Source: Calliopum simillimum
Lineage: Eukaryota; Arthropoda; Insecta; Diptera; Lauxaniidae
Assembly: GCA_951812925.1 (NCBI GenBank)
Contig: OX638371.1
Coordinates: 112,305,124-112,369,123 of the forward strand
Length of the DNA stretch: 64,000 bases
Direction: 5' to 3'
The stretch's first letter is position 1; the number at the start of each line of letters is the position of its first letter. The translations under genes were made by a program, and so were the position numbers. Positions 45,012 through 55,447 of the stretch are shown one piece after another. The notes below the pieces were generated by a model. It saw only the letters and a list, made by a program, of their open reading frames with translations, made no database searches and had not been told where the DNA came from.

Positions 45012-45422
45012 AGAGTTATCACGATCTGGAGTAACGAGCTGAGTAGCTGGGTAAAAGTGCACTTAGTTACTCTGAATAGTGAGCATACTCAATACTTTGC
45101 ACGTATATTTACTTTTTGTTTCTCAAAACAATTTTAGCTGACAACAAAAAAAATTTTTTTTTAAAAGAATATTTTGCTCTCATTCTAATTTTTATTTTTG
45201 ATGAACGAAAATTGTCTCTCAATAATAAACAAGTTCAAACGTTTCTATAGAAATAGAAATAGTAAAAAAAAGGCAAGTGTAAGATTATTTTACACCAGAA
45301 AATAGCTTGACTAAAAGGGTAAAAGAGTAACAGAGTAACTTACGTATATTTTGTTGTTGTGGTTGTGCACTGTTACCCTGTTACTCTGTTACTCAGGACG
45401 TTACTCTAGATCGTGAATACCC
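45012..45422. mobile_element. MITE inserted in copia gag-pol
   Basis: The ends read GAGTTATCACGATCTGGAGTAA and (inverted) GGGGTATTCACGATCTAGAG, with TA on either side. Tandem GTTACTCT-type motifs lie near both ends (AGAGTAACAGAGTAAC at 45325, GTTACTCTGTTACTC at 45378). About 410 bp, non-coding. Confidence 0.6.
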
Positions 45423-47029
45423 CTAATGCCTTATGAATGCAACAGTGGAGTCTCAATCTGTTTTTTGGCACAGAAGGTTCGGACACTTGAATATTACAGA
45501 TTTGTGTAAATTATCGCAAAATGAAATGGTTCGAGGTGTGAAACTTAGTAAATTGGATAAGTTTTCCGAGAAAGTTGTTCGTCACTGAAAATAGTCCTAA
45601 TGTAGTTAATGAACTCAAAATTTTGTCACGAGATCCTGCGACGGTAAAGGAAGGAAGGAATGCTGAAAGTGCGGTAAATTGGAGGGCAGCTATGCAGGCA
45701 GAGTACAAATTGATCATTGTTAAGAAACAAAACATGGGAGCTCGTAGAATTTCCAAAAGATAAGAATGTCATTGGATGTAAGTGGGTCTTTACCACGAAG
45801 TACAGGGCAGACGGAAGTATTGAAAAACACAAAGCTCGTTTGGTAGCGCAATGATGTTTTCAAAGGTACAATATTGATTTCTTTGAAACTTATGCACCTG
45901 TGGTACGACATTCTACAATAAGATTAATATTGGCCTTAGCGGTGCAGAAAAAATTGTTGGTAAACCATGTTGATATAACTGCAGCTTATTTAAATGGAAA
46001 CTTAGGTGAAGAAGTTTTCATGTATCAGCCCGAAGGTTTTGAAGATAAGAGAAATCCAGGAAAAGTATACAGATTACTAAAATCGTTGTATGGGCTTAAA
46101 CAAGCTAGAAGAGAATGGAACAAGAAAATCAACGAAGTATTAATTAAAATTGGATTCGTGAGATGCAAGTCTGACAGCTGTGTTTATATAATGAGATAGA
46201 ATAATGAAATTAGTATTATTGGATTGTATGTTGACGACATAATATTAGCATGTTCTTCAGAGGAAACAATGCATGACATTGTAGAAAATTTAAACAAGCA
46301 TGTGATTGCTGTGGATCGCGGACCAATTAGCTATTATCTTGGAATGGAAATCGAACGCAATGGTCTTCGGGGAGAAATAACTTGACATCAGAATCGTTAT
46401 ACCGAAGAATTGTTGGAAACATGGGGAATGTCAGAGTGTAAGCCTGCTAGCACACCACTTGCTAGTGGTACTGTGTTGGAAAACTGCAATGGTAAAAATT
46501 GTTCGGGTGGAGATATTAAGCAATTTCAATCGTTGATGGGAGGATTAATGTACTTAGCAATAATAAGTAGACCAGATATTGCTCATATTGTATCGAAGCT
46601 GTCGCAATTTAATTCTCATCCACATAAAGAGCACTTTGCTGCAGCAAAACACATACTGCGATATTTAAAGAGCAATACAAAAGCTGGTTTGAATTTTAAC
46701 ACTGATAACGATATTTTTTGTTACACAGATGCGTATTGGGGTTCGGATGCTACAGATCGAAAGTCCTATAAAGGTTTTGTTTTATTTGCTGGAAGTGGTC
46801 CTATTTCGTGGGAGTCTAAGAAGCAAAGTGTTATAGCCGTTAGTTCTATGGAAGCTGAATATATAGCCATGTGTCAAGGGACTAAAGAAGTGGCATTTCA
46901 TCGAAGTCTTTTGAAGGAGATGGATTTTAAGCAACAAACTAAGAACGCAACTACCTTCTGCGACAACCAAGGAGCTAAATTTTTTGCTACTAATGAGACA
47001 ACAAAGAAACGGAGCAAACATATTGATAT
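45423..47029 (+). pseudogene. copia Pol: pre-integrase scrap, reverse transcriptase and RNase H
   Basis: It begins with a GAG-pre-integrase motif, FWHRRFGHLNITDLCKLSQN (45460), then jumps to the RT start (VNWRAAMQAEYKL), so the integrase core is deleted. RT motifs are CKWVFTTKYRADGSIEKHKA (frame-shifted), TAAYLNGNLGEEVFMYQPEG, LKSLYGLKQA and GLYVDDIILA with the YVDD catalytic box. RNase H follows with MGGLMYLAIISRPDIA, YTDAYWGSD, VIAVSSMEAEYIA and RSKHIDI. At least three stops (about 45855, 46197, 46384) and frameshifts are present. The coding line breaks at 47030 and resumes at 48516. Confidence 0.85.
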
Positions 47030-47032
47030 TAA

Positions 47033-48512
47033 TGTCGTTTTCCATTGGGCAAAAACATGCAATATTTTTTTGATCTAGATCAAAATCTATAACAATTTGC
47101 GTTCCATTGGGAAATTTAGAGCAAAATTATTTGATGAAATTATTTTTTCAAATCTAGATTTTTTTCTCAGATTTCATTTGCTCGCTATTACATGCATGTT
47201 GGGCAAGTGTCGAAGTGGCAGCTCCATTTGACAAGCAACAATATTAATAAATAAAAAGTCAGCTACAATAAACAATCCTCTTCCGTTTTGTCTGCTGCCG
47301 AGTGCAGACGTGTAGTCGTCGGCGTGTCTGTTCGTTAGAGCCATTTCATGTATCTTTTTCAAGGTTATGAAATGAGACTTAAAATTATAACCTAAAATAG
47401 AGAAAAATATATTTTAATCAAGAAATTTACAATTGGATACAACCTGGCAATATGAACTTAACGTTCGGCCAACCTTAGTTTTAATAATCAAAAAAAAAAA
47501 AAAAAAAAAATGCAATAAACAATTTAAAATAAAATTTAAGACTGTGAGCCATGGAAGCTTTCTTGAGATGACGGAAATCAAACGTGCAGAGAGAGAAAAC
47601 GCTTAATAAGTGAGGTATTTAATGCCTTTTGTTGGATTTTTGAATAAGGCTGCTTTAAACTTGCAGTTAAAGCTAAATTTTTATTTTTTTGATGAAAAAT
47701 ATTCAAGCAAAGGAATGTATGTAGCTATGGAAGGCTGAAGAAAGATCTTAAATAAATTTGAGTACAAGTTGAGGACCCCTGCATGGATTTGAAAAAAATT
47801 GGCATCAAATAAAAGTTATTTCAACAATTCATTATTTATTAGTATGAACCACAAGAAATTCTAAAAATAAACGACTTTCATACACGTACTTTATTAACTG
47901 CCATACCTAAATTGGAGCGTCAGGCGTTGCGTTATTTAACGTTACGCAAAAGCGTCAAGCACCATACAGAAATAAAGAGCGTTGCGTTGAAGTCATTTGT
48001 TTGTCAAAATCATATTGTTGTTTCTTTTTTTACTTTTCTGCAGCTAACTTCACTCCATAACGCTTTGTCAAAATTGGAAATTCGAATAGCTTAGCGTTGA
48101 GCGTTGGCAATTTCGGTATGCGCCATACAAATTGTATGTACATGAGAAATTTTTGACAGTAAAATAACGCTGATGCTCCAATTTAGGTATGGCAGTAATT
48201 TGATAAGATATCTGCTATTTTTCCCCTTTCGTTGGCTAAACTAGATTTATCTAAAGCTAAAACTATAAACATTTTGGGAAAGCAAAATAGAAATCAAGTC
48301 ATTTTTTTGAATTTTCCTTTGAATTTGAAATATCATAAATCAAATTTGACAGTGCACTACTACACCCTTATTTGCTACTAGAAATGTCAAAACATTTGTA
48401 CCCGTCATCCGCCCCAGTAAAAAGAAAATACTTGCTCTGTTTTCGTGTTTCATTCAGCACGAAAAATTTTTGATCTAAGAGCAAAATTTAGATTTCTCGA
48501 TGGAAAACGACA
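47033..48512. mobile_element. Harbinger-like DNA element inserted in copia RNase H
   Basis: A 1480-bp insertion. The ends are TGTCGTTTTCCAT and (inverted) TGTCGTTTTCCAT, flanked by TAA on both sides (47030-47032, 48513-48515). Removing it with one TAA restores the copia frame across KHIDI and FHF, which proves the borders. It carries related subterminal motifs (GATCTAGATCAAAA and GATCTAAGAGCAAAA). There is no transposase. A second TAA-flanked MITE is nested at 47898-48195. Confidence 0.8.
47898..48195. mobile_element. Harbinger-like MITE, copy 2
   Basis: A 298-bp element with the same CTGCCATACCTAAATTGGAG terminal repeats as 33599-33890, in opposite orientation, flanked by TAA. It is nested inside the 1.5-kb DNA element. 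The two copies are highly similar, implying recent activity of the family. Confidence 0.85.
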
Positions 48513-48515
48513 TAA

Positions 48516-48607
48516 GTTTCATTTTAAAAAAGAGCAATGCAATTTAAATGAGATCAATATTGTTTATGTTCCAACCAATGAAAACGATGCAGATGTTTTG
48601 TCTAAAC
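48516..48607 (+). pseudogene. copia RNase H tail, continued
   Basis: The frame resumes after the DNA element as FHFKKEQCNLNEINIVYVP then TNENDADVLSK, the usual end of copia RNase H. It is cut again at about 48607 by the LINE. The last copia codons reappear at 54490 (LTKVKHDNCIQMLRL). Confidence 0.8.
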
Positions 48608-48764
48608 ACAGGACCAAGAGGTAGTTGATGCGTTAATGAGCCTTGACTGCTCTAAAAGTGCGGGTTTCGATTTGCTTCCTCCTGTGTTTTTTAAAAGTTG
48701 TGCTTCAACGTTTTGAAGTCTATTGCTGAACACCGACAAAAAGTGGGAAAGCCGCTCTGTTTGA

Positions 48765-49040
48765 ATGATGTGGGTTTGGCCTCTCCTAACTTTATATATG
48801 TGGAGCTTAACAAGCAGCAGTCGAGTTCTTCTACACAAAGCGTCTAGCCTAAAACGACAAAAATCGATCTTCTCTGCTTTTTCTTTGTATGGATCAGTCT
48901 ACATTAAAGAGACAGCAACTGGTAAACCTACTAGAATTGACAAAATCGAATCATTAAATGCCATTGCCGCGAGATTTCAAGCCGAAAAACAAAATTCCGA
49001 TGATAATAAAACTCAAACAGAAAATGCCGATGCAGATTAA
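48765..49040 (+). pseudogene. ORF1 (nucleic-acid-binding protein) C-terminus of the nested LINE
   Basis: Only the C-terminal part is recognisable: LYGSVYIKETATGKPTRIDK then IESLNAIAARFQAEKQNSDD, the usual end of LINE ORF1 proteins of this group, followed by TAA at 49038. Upstream fragments in another frame (LASPNFIYVELN) fit the preceding part. Confidence 0.55.
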
Positions 49041-49243
49041 ATTGAAACATAATTATCTCTTAACTTTTAAATATTATATACTCTTAAGGAGTTTATTATT
49101 ATATCATTTGCTTCCTACATTTTTGTTTTTCCACACTCAGTTTTTGCTTTATTTTAGTTTCAGCATTTTACTTTCAAATATTTATAGTTCCAATATTTTA
49201 TTTTTTTTAATTCAGATAATTTGTAAACATTTCCCAATTTTAG

Positions 49244-50525
49244 GTGTCTTTGTTGTTGGTAGGCCGAAGTTTTTGTTATTGTATGACTAGTTTTGCACAA
49301 TACTCGGGTAGTTCCATTTATGATACGAAAACTTTACTTAACATCCTCTGTCAGCAAAAACCTGGTGTCAAAATCTGTCACTTAAATACTCAAAGTATAA
49401 AAAATGACCTGCGTTTTCTGTTCGATGAGAGCAATGTCGATATTGTTTGTCTTTCTGAGACCTGGCTTAAGCCTGAAATTTCGAGTAACCTTTAAATTAT
49501 AGCCTAGTTCGTGCTGATAGACTAGATAAAACTGGAGGAGGTGTTGGTATTTTTATAAAAGATTCATTTAAATACCGTATTATTAGAAAATCAACATCAA
49601 ATGATTTAATTGAATATCTTTTATTGAATTATTTCATAATAATGGAAAAATTTTAATTGGCTGTATTTATATGGCTCCTAATGTTGCAGATTATCTCCTT
49701 ATAAAGGCAACGGTCCATTCAGTACGTCGAGTACGTCACGTCGTTTTTTTCGTCAACGCAACGTACAAAAGTTGCCCAACTCCCAACTTTCGACGTACGT
49801 CGTGTGATTTGACAACCGTAAAATAAATTTATTTTCAATTTCATTTGTTGTTTTTTTTTTTTTTTTTCTTTGTCGTTTTTGTTTTATTTTTTTAATAATA
49901 TTGGAATAAAAAAATATTGGAGCTGTGCAAGTGCAAAATTAAAATTTGAAATTAATATTATAAAAAGAATTGTGATGTTTTAATCCGTTTTGAAAGTATT
50001 CATTGGGCCAGGCTTCTCCGTCAAATGCGTCGCAGTCAGTTGAAAAAAACGACGTGACGTATTCGACATACTGAATGGACCGTTCGCTTAAGAAATTTGT
50101 TAAAAGACTTTTCCCCTTTATATTCTGATATTATACTATGCGGTGACCTAAACCTCAATATTCTTGACAACCGTAATAAACTTTTTGCAGAAACGGTATT
50201 GTCTTTAAATTTAGATTTTGTGAACAAAAGCTTAGCCACACATTACCCACCAAATAGCACTCCATCCTTATTAGATGTGGTTTTGGTTTCCAGCAGAAAC
50301 TTTGTGTCACTTTATGATCAACTTCAAGCATCGGCATTCTCACACCACGATTTAATTTTTTTAACAGCGAATTTATTTCCATCTATTGTTGAAAATATCC
50401 ACACAGAATATTGTGACTATGCAAATGTTAACCTTATCTCTTTATTCAGTGACTGTAGCAGTTTAAACTGGTTCCCCATCTATTCCACTAATGATACCTG
50501 CCAGCAGATAGTTTTTCAATGCTAA
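49244..50525 (+). pseudogene. LINE ORF2 AP endonuclease, interrupted
   Basis: Residues VKICHLNTQSIKNDL (first beta strand), VDIVCLSETWL (metal-binding Glu) and GGGVGIFIKDSF, then after the MITE IILCGDLNLNILDNR (Asp and Asn of the active site) and LLDVVLVSS and FSHHDLI (general base His). Stops occur at 49493 and 50523. The MITE at 49709-50084 separates the two halves. Confidence 0.75.
49709..50084. mobile_element. MITE inserted in the LINE endonuclease
   Basis: The ends read AACGGTCCATTCAGTACGTC and (inverted) AACGGTCCATTCAGTATGTC, continuing with GTCACGTCGTTTTTTT on both sides, so the inverted repeats are about 43 bp. The interior is AT-rich. The target duplication was not clear. It is the innermost level of a four-deep nest (copia, LINE, LINE, MITE). 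Confidence 0.8.
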
Positions 50526-50897
50526 CATTTGTTACCTTTTCAATAAGCATGTCCCCCTATCAAACCAAAAAGAAGTAAGAAATCCAATTTTCCGTGGCTT
50601 ACTCAAGAGGTTAAAAGATTAATTGGTGAACGAGACCGCTTATATTCCAGATGGAGGAAATTTAATTGTCCAATAATACGCAACAGTTTCAAGGTAGTAC
50701 GTAATGCAGTAACCAAATTGATACGTAAAAATAAAGAATCGTTTTATGAAAATAGTTTTAGTTCATGTAAGTCGAGCGCTCATTTTTGGAAAAACATCCG
50801 GAGAGTCGGAATTAGCTCGCAAAGGCAAACAGCCCCAAGTAATATAGATATTGAAGAGCTAAATACTCAATTTGTTTAATGTGGACTTGCTTCGCCA

Positions 50898-52469
50898 GTG
50901 CTTCAAAGCGCCTCCAATCAACTAATTTATCAGTCTGATAATTTTTTGCTTTCTGGGGTTGATGCTATATGCGTCGGGGAAGCAATTTTAAACATTAAAT
51001 CCAAAGCAGTGGGTCACGATAATATAAAGCCAGATTTTATTAAAATTCTTCTTCCACATATACTTCACCAAATTACCCACATTTTTAATACAATCATAAC
51101 TACCTCCATCTATCCTGACGGTTGGAAAACTGCGAAGGTTCTGCCACTGCCAAAAACATCATTACCAAATACTGAATACCGCCCTATTGCGATACTACCT
51201 TTCCTTAGCAAAGTTTTCGAAATGATTGTAAGTAAACAAATTAAGCGGTATTATAACGAAACGAATTTGTTTAATAAAAACCAGTCCGGCTTTCGAGAAA
51301 AACACAATTGCACGACAGCTTTGTTGAAAGTAACTGACGACATACGCGCAGGTCTCGATCGTAATCTTATGGCTACAATCGTATTCCTTGATTTTTCAAA
51401 AGCATTTGATAGTGTAGATCATGACATTTTGATAAGCAAACTCCACAGAAATTTCCATTTTGGCGGACCCCTGATCAATCTTTTGAAATCATATCTTTCG
51501 AATCGGTCACAATATGTGTTTCATAAAAATCAATGCTCGTCTTGTTTACCTGTTTCCGCTGGGGTTCCTTAGGGTTCAGTCCTTGCACCACTCTTATTTA
51601 CCTCGTTTATTGATGATATTTCAGAATGCATTACAAACTGCAATCATCACATATATGCAGATGATGTTCAAATTTATTCACTTTTTAAAAAATCCGATAA
51701 AACGCAAGCAATACAAAAACTAAATTTTGAACTAAGTAACGTTCATCAATGGGCTATAAAAAACAAGCTTCGTCTTAATCCAACCAAAACCAAGGCCTTG
51801 GCCATTTTTAATGGCCGAAAGAAAGAAGAATTACCACCTATTTTTTTAAACAATATTCCGGTGTCATATGTCGAAAATATAAAAAATCTCGGGATCTATT
51901 CTAGTCAGAGTTTCAGTTGGGATCTTCATATTAGTAAGGTAGTTTCAAAGATTTATGGAGCTCTTCGAGGACTAAGCTCTACCGCCAAGTACCTACCGAC
52001 GAATGTCAAGCTAAACCTCGTAAAATCTTTTATACTACCTATTATCCTATATGGCGGTGAAGTGTTTTCAAGTATGGGACATGAGGCACAAAGAATGCTT
52101 ACAGTAGCCTACAATAGTTGTGCTAGATATGTTTTTGGCGTAAGCAGACGTGAACATATATCAGATTTTTCGAAAAAAATATCTGGCTTAACAGTGTCAG
52201 GCTTTTTGAAATACCGTACCATTTTGCTTCTCCACAAAATCATTACGACTAAGGAACCTGATTATCTATTTGAAAAAATTACTTTTGCTAGATCTCAGAG
52301 GACAGTACAATTGATAATACCCAAACATAATTATCTTGCAACTACGCGGCAGTTTTTTATCCATGCGATTCATATTTGGAATCTCCTACCCCTACATATT
52401 AAGAAGACCAACAACATAAACGCCTTTAAGAGAAATGTATTTATTTATTTTGCCAATAACGCTCAGTAG
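50898..52469 (+). pseudogene. LINE ORF2 reverse transcriptase and C-terminal domain
   Basis: Long open pieces 50898-51572, 51514-51723 (shifted) and 51798-52469. Fingers: IKSKAVGHDNIKPDFIKILL. Palm: FLDFSKAFDSVDHDIL and IYADDVQIY. Thumb: NKLRLNPTKTKALAIFNGRK. C-terminal: LYGGEVFSSM and CARYVFGVSRREHISDFSKK, ending FANNAQ and TAG. The length from palm to end is normal for the family; one stop and one or two frameshifts inactivate it. Confidence 0.8.
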
Positions 52470-52669
52470 TTTTCACACACATTTTTTTTCGCATTTTTTA
52501 ATTCCGTCCTCTCTTGCTTTCAAATTTTTAACCATAATTATACGTTTTTTTTAGTTTTTAGTTTTATATTAGTTCCGATTGTTATTTTTAAGTCTGAAGT
52601 TGTAATTATAGTTTGTGCACACATTAAAAGATTATTCTTACGTGCATAATAATATGTCAATAAATACAA

Positions 52670-54109
52670 ATGCAAATACAAATAGCATTGGGTTTAATTT
52701 TTAACAAATCCCTCTCTTGTGGTATATTTTTAAAGGAGTGGAAAACTGCCTGTGTTACACCCATTTTTAAGTCTGGCCAAAAATATTTGGTCGAAAATTA
52801 CAGACCTATAGTAAAGCTATTAATTATCCCTAAAGTTCTTGATAAAATTGGTAACAAGCTCCTCTTTGCTGAAGTGCGTAGTTATATCGCTTTCCAACAA
52901 CATGGTTTTTTTAAAGGTAGATCCACTACTTCTAATTTAGCAATTTTCTCGAATTTTGCTATTAACGCAATTGAAAAGGGTTCACAGGTGGATGTATTAT
53001 ACACTGATTTTTCGAAGGCTTTTGATAGCGTAAAACATCCAGTTTTGTTGATTAAACTTGAAAAACTGGGTATTCACTCGCAATTTTTAAAATGGATTCA
53101 CTCATATCTTTCTGATCGAACACTAGCTGTCAAGATTGGTGAAAATTGTTCTGAACCCATTAAGATTACATCAGGTGTACCTCAGGGTAGTCACTTAGGT
53201 CCTTTACTCTTTAATTTATTCATCAATGATGTTCCTCAGTCCTTTAAGTTCAGCAAGTGCCTACTATATGCGGATGATTTAAAGATCTTTCTAGAAGTTA
53301 AAGATCGTACGGACTGTGCAAAACTCCAGTACGATATTTCTTCCCTATTGGAATGGTGCGTTATTAACCAGCTGAATCTTAACTTTGATTAATGTAAGGT
53401 TGTTACTTTTGCTAGGAAAGTCACTCCTATTGTTTATGAGTATAAGCATTGCGCTGGCGATAGTTTTTTCAGGGTTAGTCAATATAAGGACCTTGGTGTT
53501 TATTTTGAACAAAAGCTTTCGTTTGATACGCATTTGGAATATATTATCGCGAAATCGAACTCTCAGTTTGGGTTTCTGAAACGCAATTCCAAAGAATTTT
53601 TTGATCCCTTAACACCTAGGACTATATTTTGTAGCCTGGTAAGATCTCTGCTAGAGTATGCGTCGGTTATATGGGACCCATTTTACGAGGTTTCGATTAC
53701 CCGGATTGAAAATATCCAAAAACGCTTTACAAGATTTGCATTGAGAAGACTGTACACTTGGGAAAATATGCCTATCTATTGGGTGCGTTGCCGTTTGCTA
53801 GGTCTCAATAGTTTATCTGATAGACGAATCGTTAATAATATCATGTTTATTAAAGATATAATTGATGGAAAATTTTATTCTTCTGAATTACTAGCGTTAA
53901 TTCCATTTAATATCCCTGCACGAAATCTTAGGGAGTCAAATATATTCTATACTCCTTACCATAGGACTAATTATGGTTCCAATGAGCCTCTTTCTCGATG
54001 CCTTTCAAACTGCAATACATTCGCAAATGAATTAGATTTTAGCATTAATAGGAATTTTTTCATAATAAGTCTTAAGGACATTATTATTTACTCACAAGCT
54101 TTAAATTAA
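52670..54109 (+). pseudogene. Jockey-like LINE reverse transcriptase, distal part
   Basis: Two open pieces, 52670-53392 and 53534-54109, carry DFSKAFDSVKHPVLL, SGVPQGSHLGPLLF and YADDLKIF. A C-terminal region follows with FCSLVRSLLEYASVIWDP, RFTRFALRRL and YHRTNYGSNEPLSRCLSNCN. The palm catalytic residues are intact, but a stop replaces a Lys codon in the NFD-CKVV motif (53390). Confidence 0.8.
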
Positions 54110-54462
54110 GAATCTTTGTTAATATAGTTTTTAAGTATTGTTTTTGTAATCTGTAAGGGTTTTAGGGTTTTATTCTTCTGAATTACTAGCATTAATTCCA
54201 TTTAATATCCCTGCACGAAATCTTAGGGAGTCAAATATATTCTATACTCCTTACCATAGGACTAATTATGGTTCCAATGAGCCTCTTTCTCGATGCCTTT
54301 CAAACTGCAATACATTCGCAAATGAATTAGATTTTAGCATTAATAGGAATTTTTTCATAATAAGTCTTAAGGACATTATTATTTACTCTCAAGCTTTAAA
54401 TTAAGAATCTTTGTTAATATAGTTTTTAAGCATTGTTTTTGTAATCTGTAAGGGTTTTAGCC
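53873..54462 (+). repeat. 295-bp tandem duplication of the LINE 3' end
   Basis: The segment from TTTTATTCTTCTGAATTACTA to ...GTAAGGGTTTTAG occurs twice head to tail (about 53873-54167 and 54168-54462), almost identical. Only the second copy runs into the AAATAAAT tail. It duplicates the last 79 codons plus 3' UTR. Confidence 0.9.
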
Positions 54463-54609
54463 CAGTAGATGAAATAAATAAATAAATAAATGTTTGACTA
54501 AAGTTAAACATGATAATTGTATACAAATGTTAAGACTTGTTAATTGCATATATAATTACTATGTTATTTTTGTTATAGTCAAATGGTGGTTTTTGGTTGA
54601 GGCAGAGTT

Positions 54610-54735
54610 TGTAGAAAATTTGTATAATCAAAGCAACCAAAATTCACCAAGTTTTTATTGTCAAATAGATAACTAAATATTCTATTTTTACTTCAATAAA
54701 ACTCTTAAACAATAACGACGTGTTTTTTTTTAACA
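54610..54735 (+). repeat. copia 3' LTR
   Basis: 126 bp, same length as the 5' LTR and about 95% identical by eye. It is preceded by a purine-rich GAGGCAGAG (polypurine tract) and followed by GAAAG, the second copy of the target duplication. Confidence 0.9.
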
Positions 54736-54810
54736 GAAAGAAATAAACAATGCGTATGTACGCCTTAACGTTCGTTCAGTTAATCGAGGTACTATCGTTT
54801 CTTAGGGCAT

Positions 54811-55447
54811 GGGCACGTAGGGCACTTAAGAGCCGTCTACACGCACAGTTTTACCTCAAGACTTACCTGCGCAAACTGGTTTGTGCAGGTAAGTCTGTAC
54901 GTGTGGACAGCAAAAGTCAAGTTTGCACAGTTCAAAAGTGAGGCCTGTGCTTTCTTTGAATTTCTAAAGATTTTTTTGCGCAAACTAAGCTTGCGCAGGC
55001 AAGTTGAAACGTGTGGACAGCGTACAGGCCGTGCCTTCAATCTGTCGCTTAAATTGCAGTCTTCAAATGCATTTACATTGCATGTGATAGCTCCGTCATG
55101 AAAACTGTGCGTTTTTTCATTGATTTGTTTTGGAAAGCATTCAAAAGAAAAAACAATTTAAATGAAAATAAAATTTTCTCTAGACGCCATGTTGCTACGA
55201 AAATGAAGTATACTGAAAACTGCACAGACTTGCCTGTGTCATGTGGACGCGATAAGAAAAGTATGCACAAACTCTCTAGCTTGCACGAACTAGGCTTGCG
55301 CAGGTAAGATTGTACGTGTGGACGGCCCTTTAGAATTTGTAGGCAAGCGGAGGGCAGCGGTGCTTTTCGTTTCCTTCTGTTTTCCTACGAACTCTAAAGC
55401 ACCGCTTTCATCCGTGTGCCTACAAACTCTAAGTGCCCTACGTGCCC
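54811..55447. mobile_element. Small palindromic MITE split by another MITE
   Basis: The outer element has ends GGGCACGTAGGGCACTTA and its reverse complement (55430-55447). Without its insertion it is only about 133 bp and highly palindromic (ACAAACTCT, AAGCACCGCT arms). It lies just right of the copia element. Confidence 0.75.
54829..55329. mobile_element. 501-bp MITE with TTA duplication, nested
   Basis: The ends read AGAGCCGTCTACACGCACAG and (inverted) AGGGCCGTCCACACGTACAA, followed by CTTACCTGCGCAA on both sides. It is flanked by TTA (54826-54828, 55330-55332). Deleting it with one TTA restores GGGCACTTAGA of the outer palindrome, confirmed by that element's other arm. Internally it has two more CGTGTGGACAGC motifs. 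TTA fits the TWA rule of Harbinger-type elements. Confidence 0.8.

Larger units (their letters stand above)
48712..52677 (+). mobile_element. Second LINE (Jockey/CR1 superfamily), near full length, nested
   Basis: Inserted inside the first LINE. The ORF1 end is at about 48765-49040 (FSLYGSVYIKETATGKPTRI). ORF2 starts at about 49244: an AP endonuclease beginning VKICHLNTQSIKNDLRFLFD, VDIVCLSETWLKPE and GDLNLNILD, interrupted by a MITE at 49709-50084. The RT has EYRPIAILPFLSKVFEMIV, VFLDFSKAFDSVDHDILIS and IYADDVQIY. The C-terminus reads LYGGEVFSSMGHEAQRML. In GVP-GSVL the usual Gln is a TAG stop (51571). Several other stops are present. It ends in a CAAATACAAATA tail. Most of the element is present, so it inserted after the first LINE and is younger. 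Confidence 0.8.
48608..54489 (+). mobile_element. Jockey-like LINE, 5' truncated, split by a second LINE
   Basis: It starts at about 48608 within the RT (EVVDALMSLDCSKSAGFDLL). It is interrupted at about 48712 and continues at about 52678. RT motifs: LKEWKTACVTPIFKSGQK, YTDFSKAFDSVKHPVLLIK, SGVPQGSHLGPLLFNLF and LLYADDLKIF with the YADD box. Then comes the C-terminal ERR-type region (SLVRSLLEYASVIWDPFY). One stop at about 53390 and a frameshift near 53530 mark decay. The 3' end has an AAATAAAT tail (54472-54489) and a 295-bp tandem duplication. 5' truncation and tail are standard for target-primed LINE insertion. Confidence 0.8.
44123..54735 (+). mobile_element. copia-type LTR retrotransposon, expanded by nested insertions
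   Basis: Two 126-bp LTRs (44123-44248, 54610-54735), TGT...ACA, differ at about six positions. They are bracketed by a 5-bp duplication GAAAG (44118-44122, 54736-54740). After the 5' LTR comes ATTATGGGCCCAGACGCCC, a copia-type primer site for an internal part of initiator tRNA. Then follow Gag (44397), a GAG-pre-integrase fragment, RT and RNase H. Protease, the zinc knuckle and the integrase core are deleted, and stops are present, so it is dead. Its coding line is broken by a MITE (45012-45420), a 1.5-kb DNA element (47033-48512) and a Jockey-like LINE (48608-54489). The outer boundaries being intact shows the 10.6 kb is one original insertion. Confidence 0.9.

Noticed and set aside
45012..45137. 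Apparent C-terminus of copia Gag
   Set aside because: This part of the frame is MITE sequence; the inverted terminal repeat begins at 45012.
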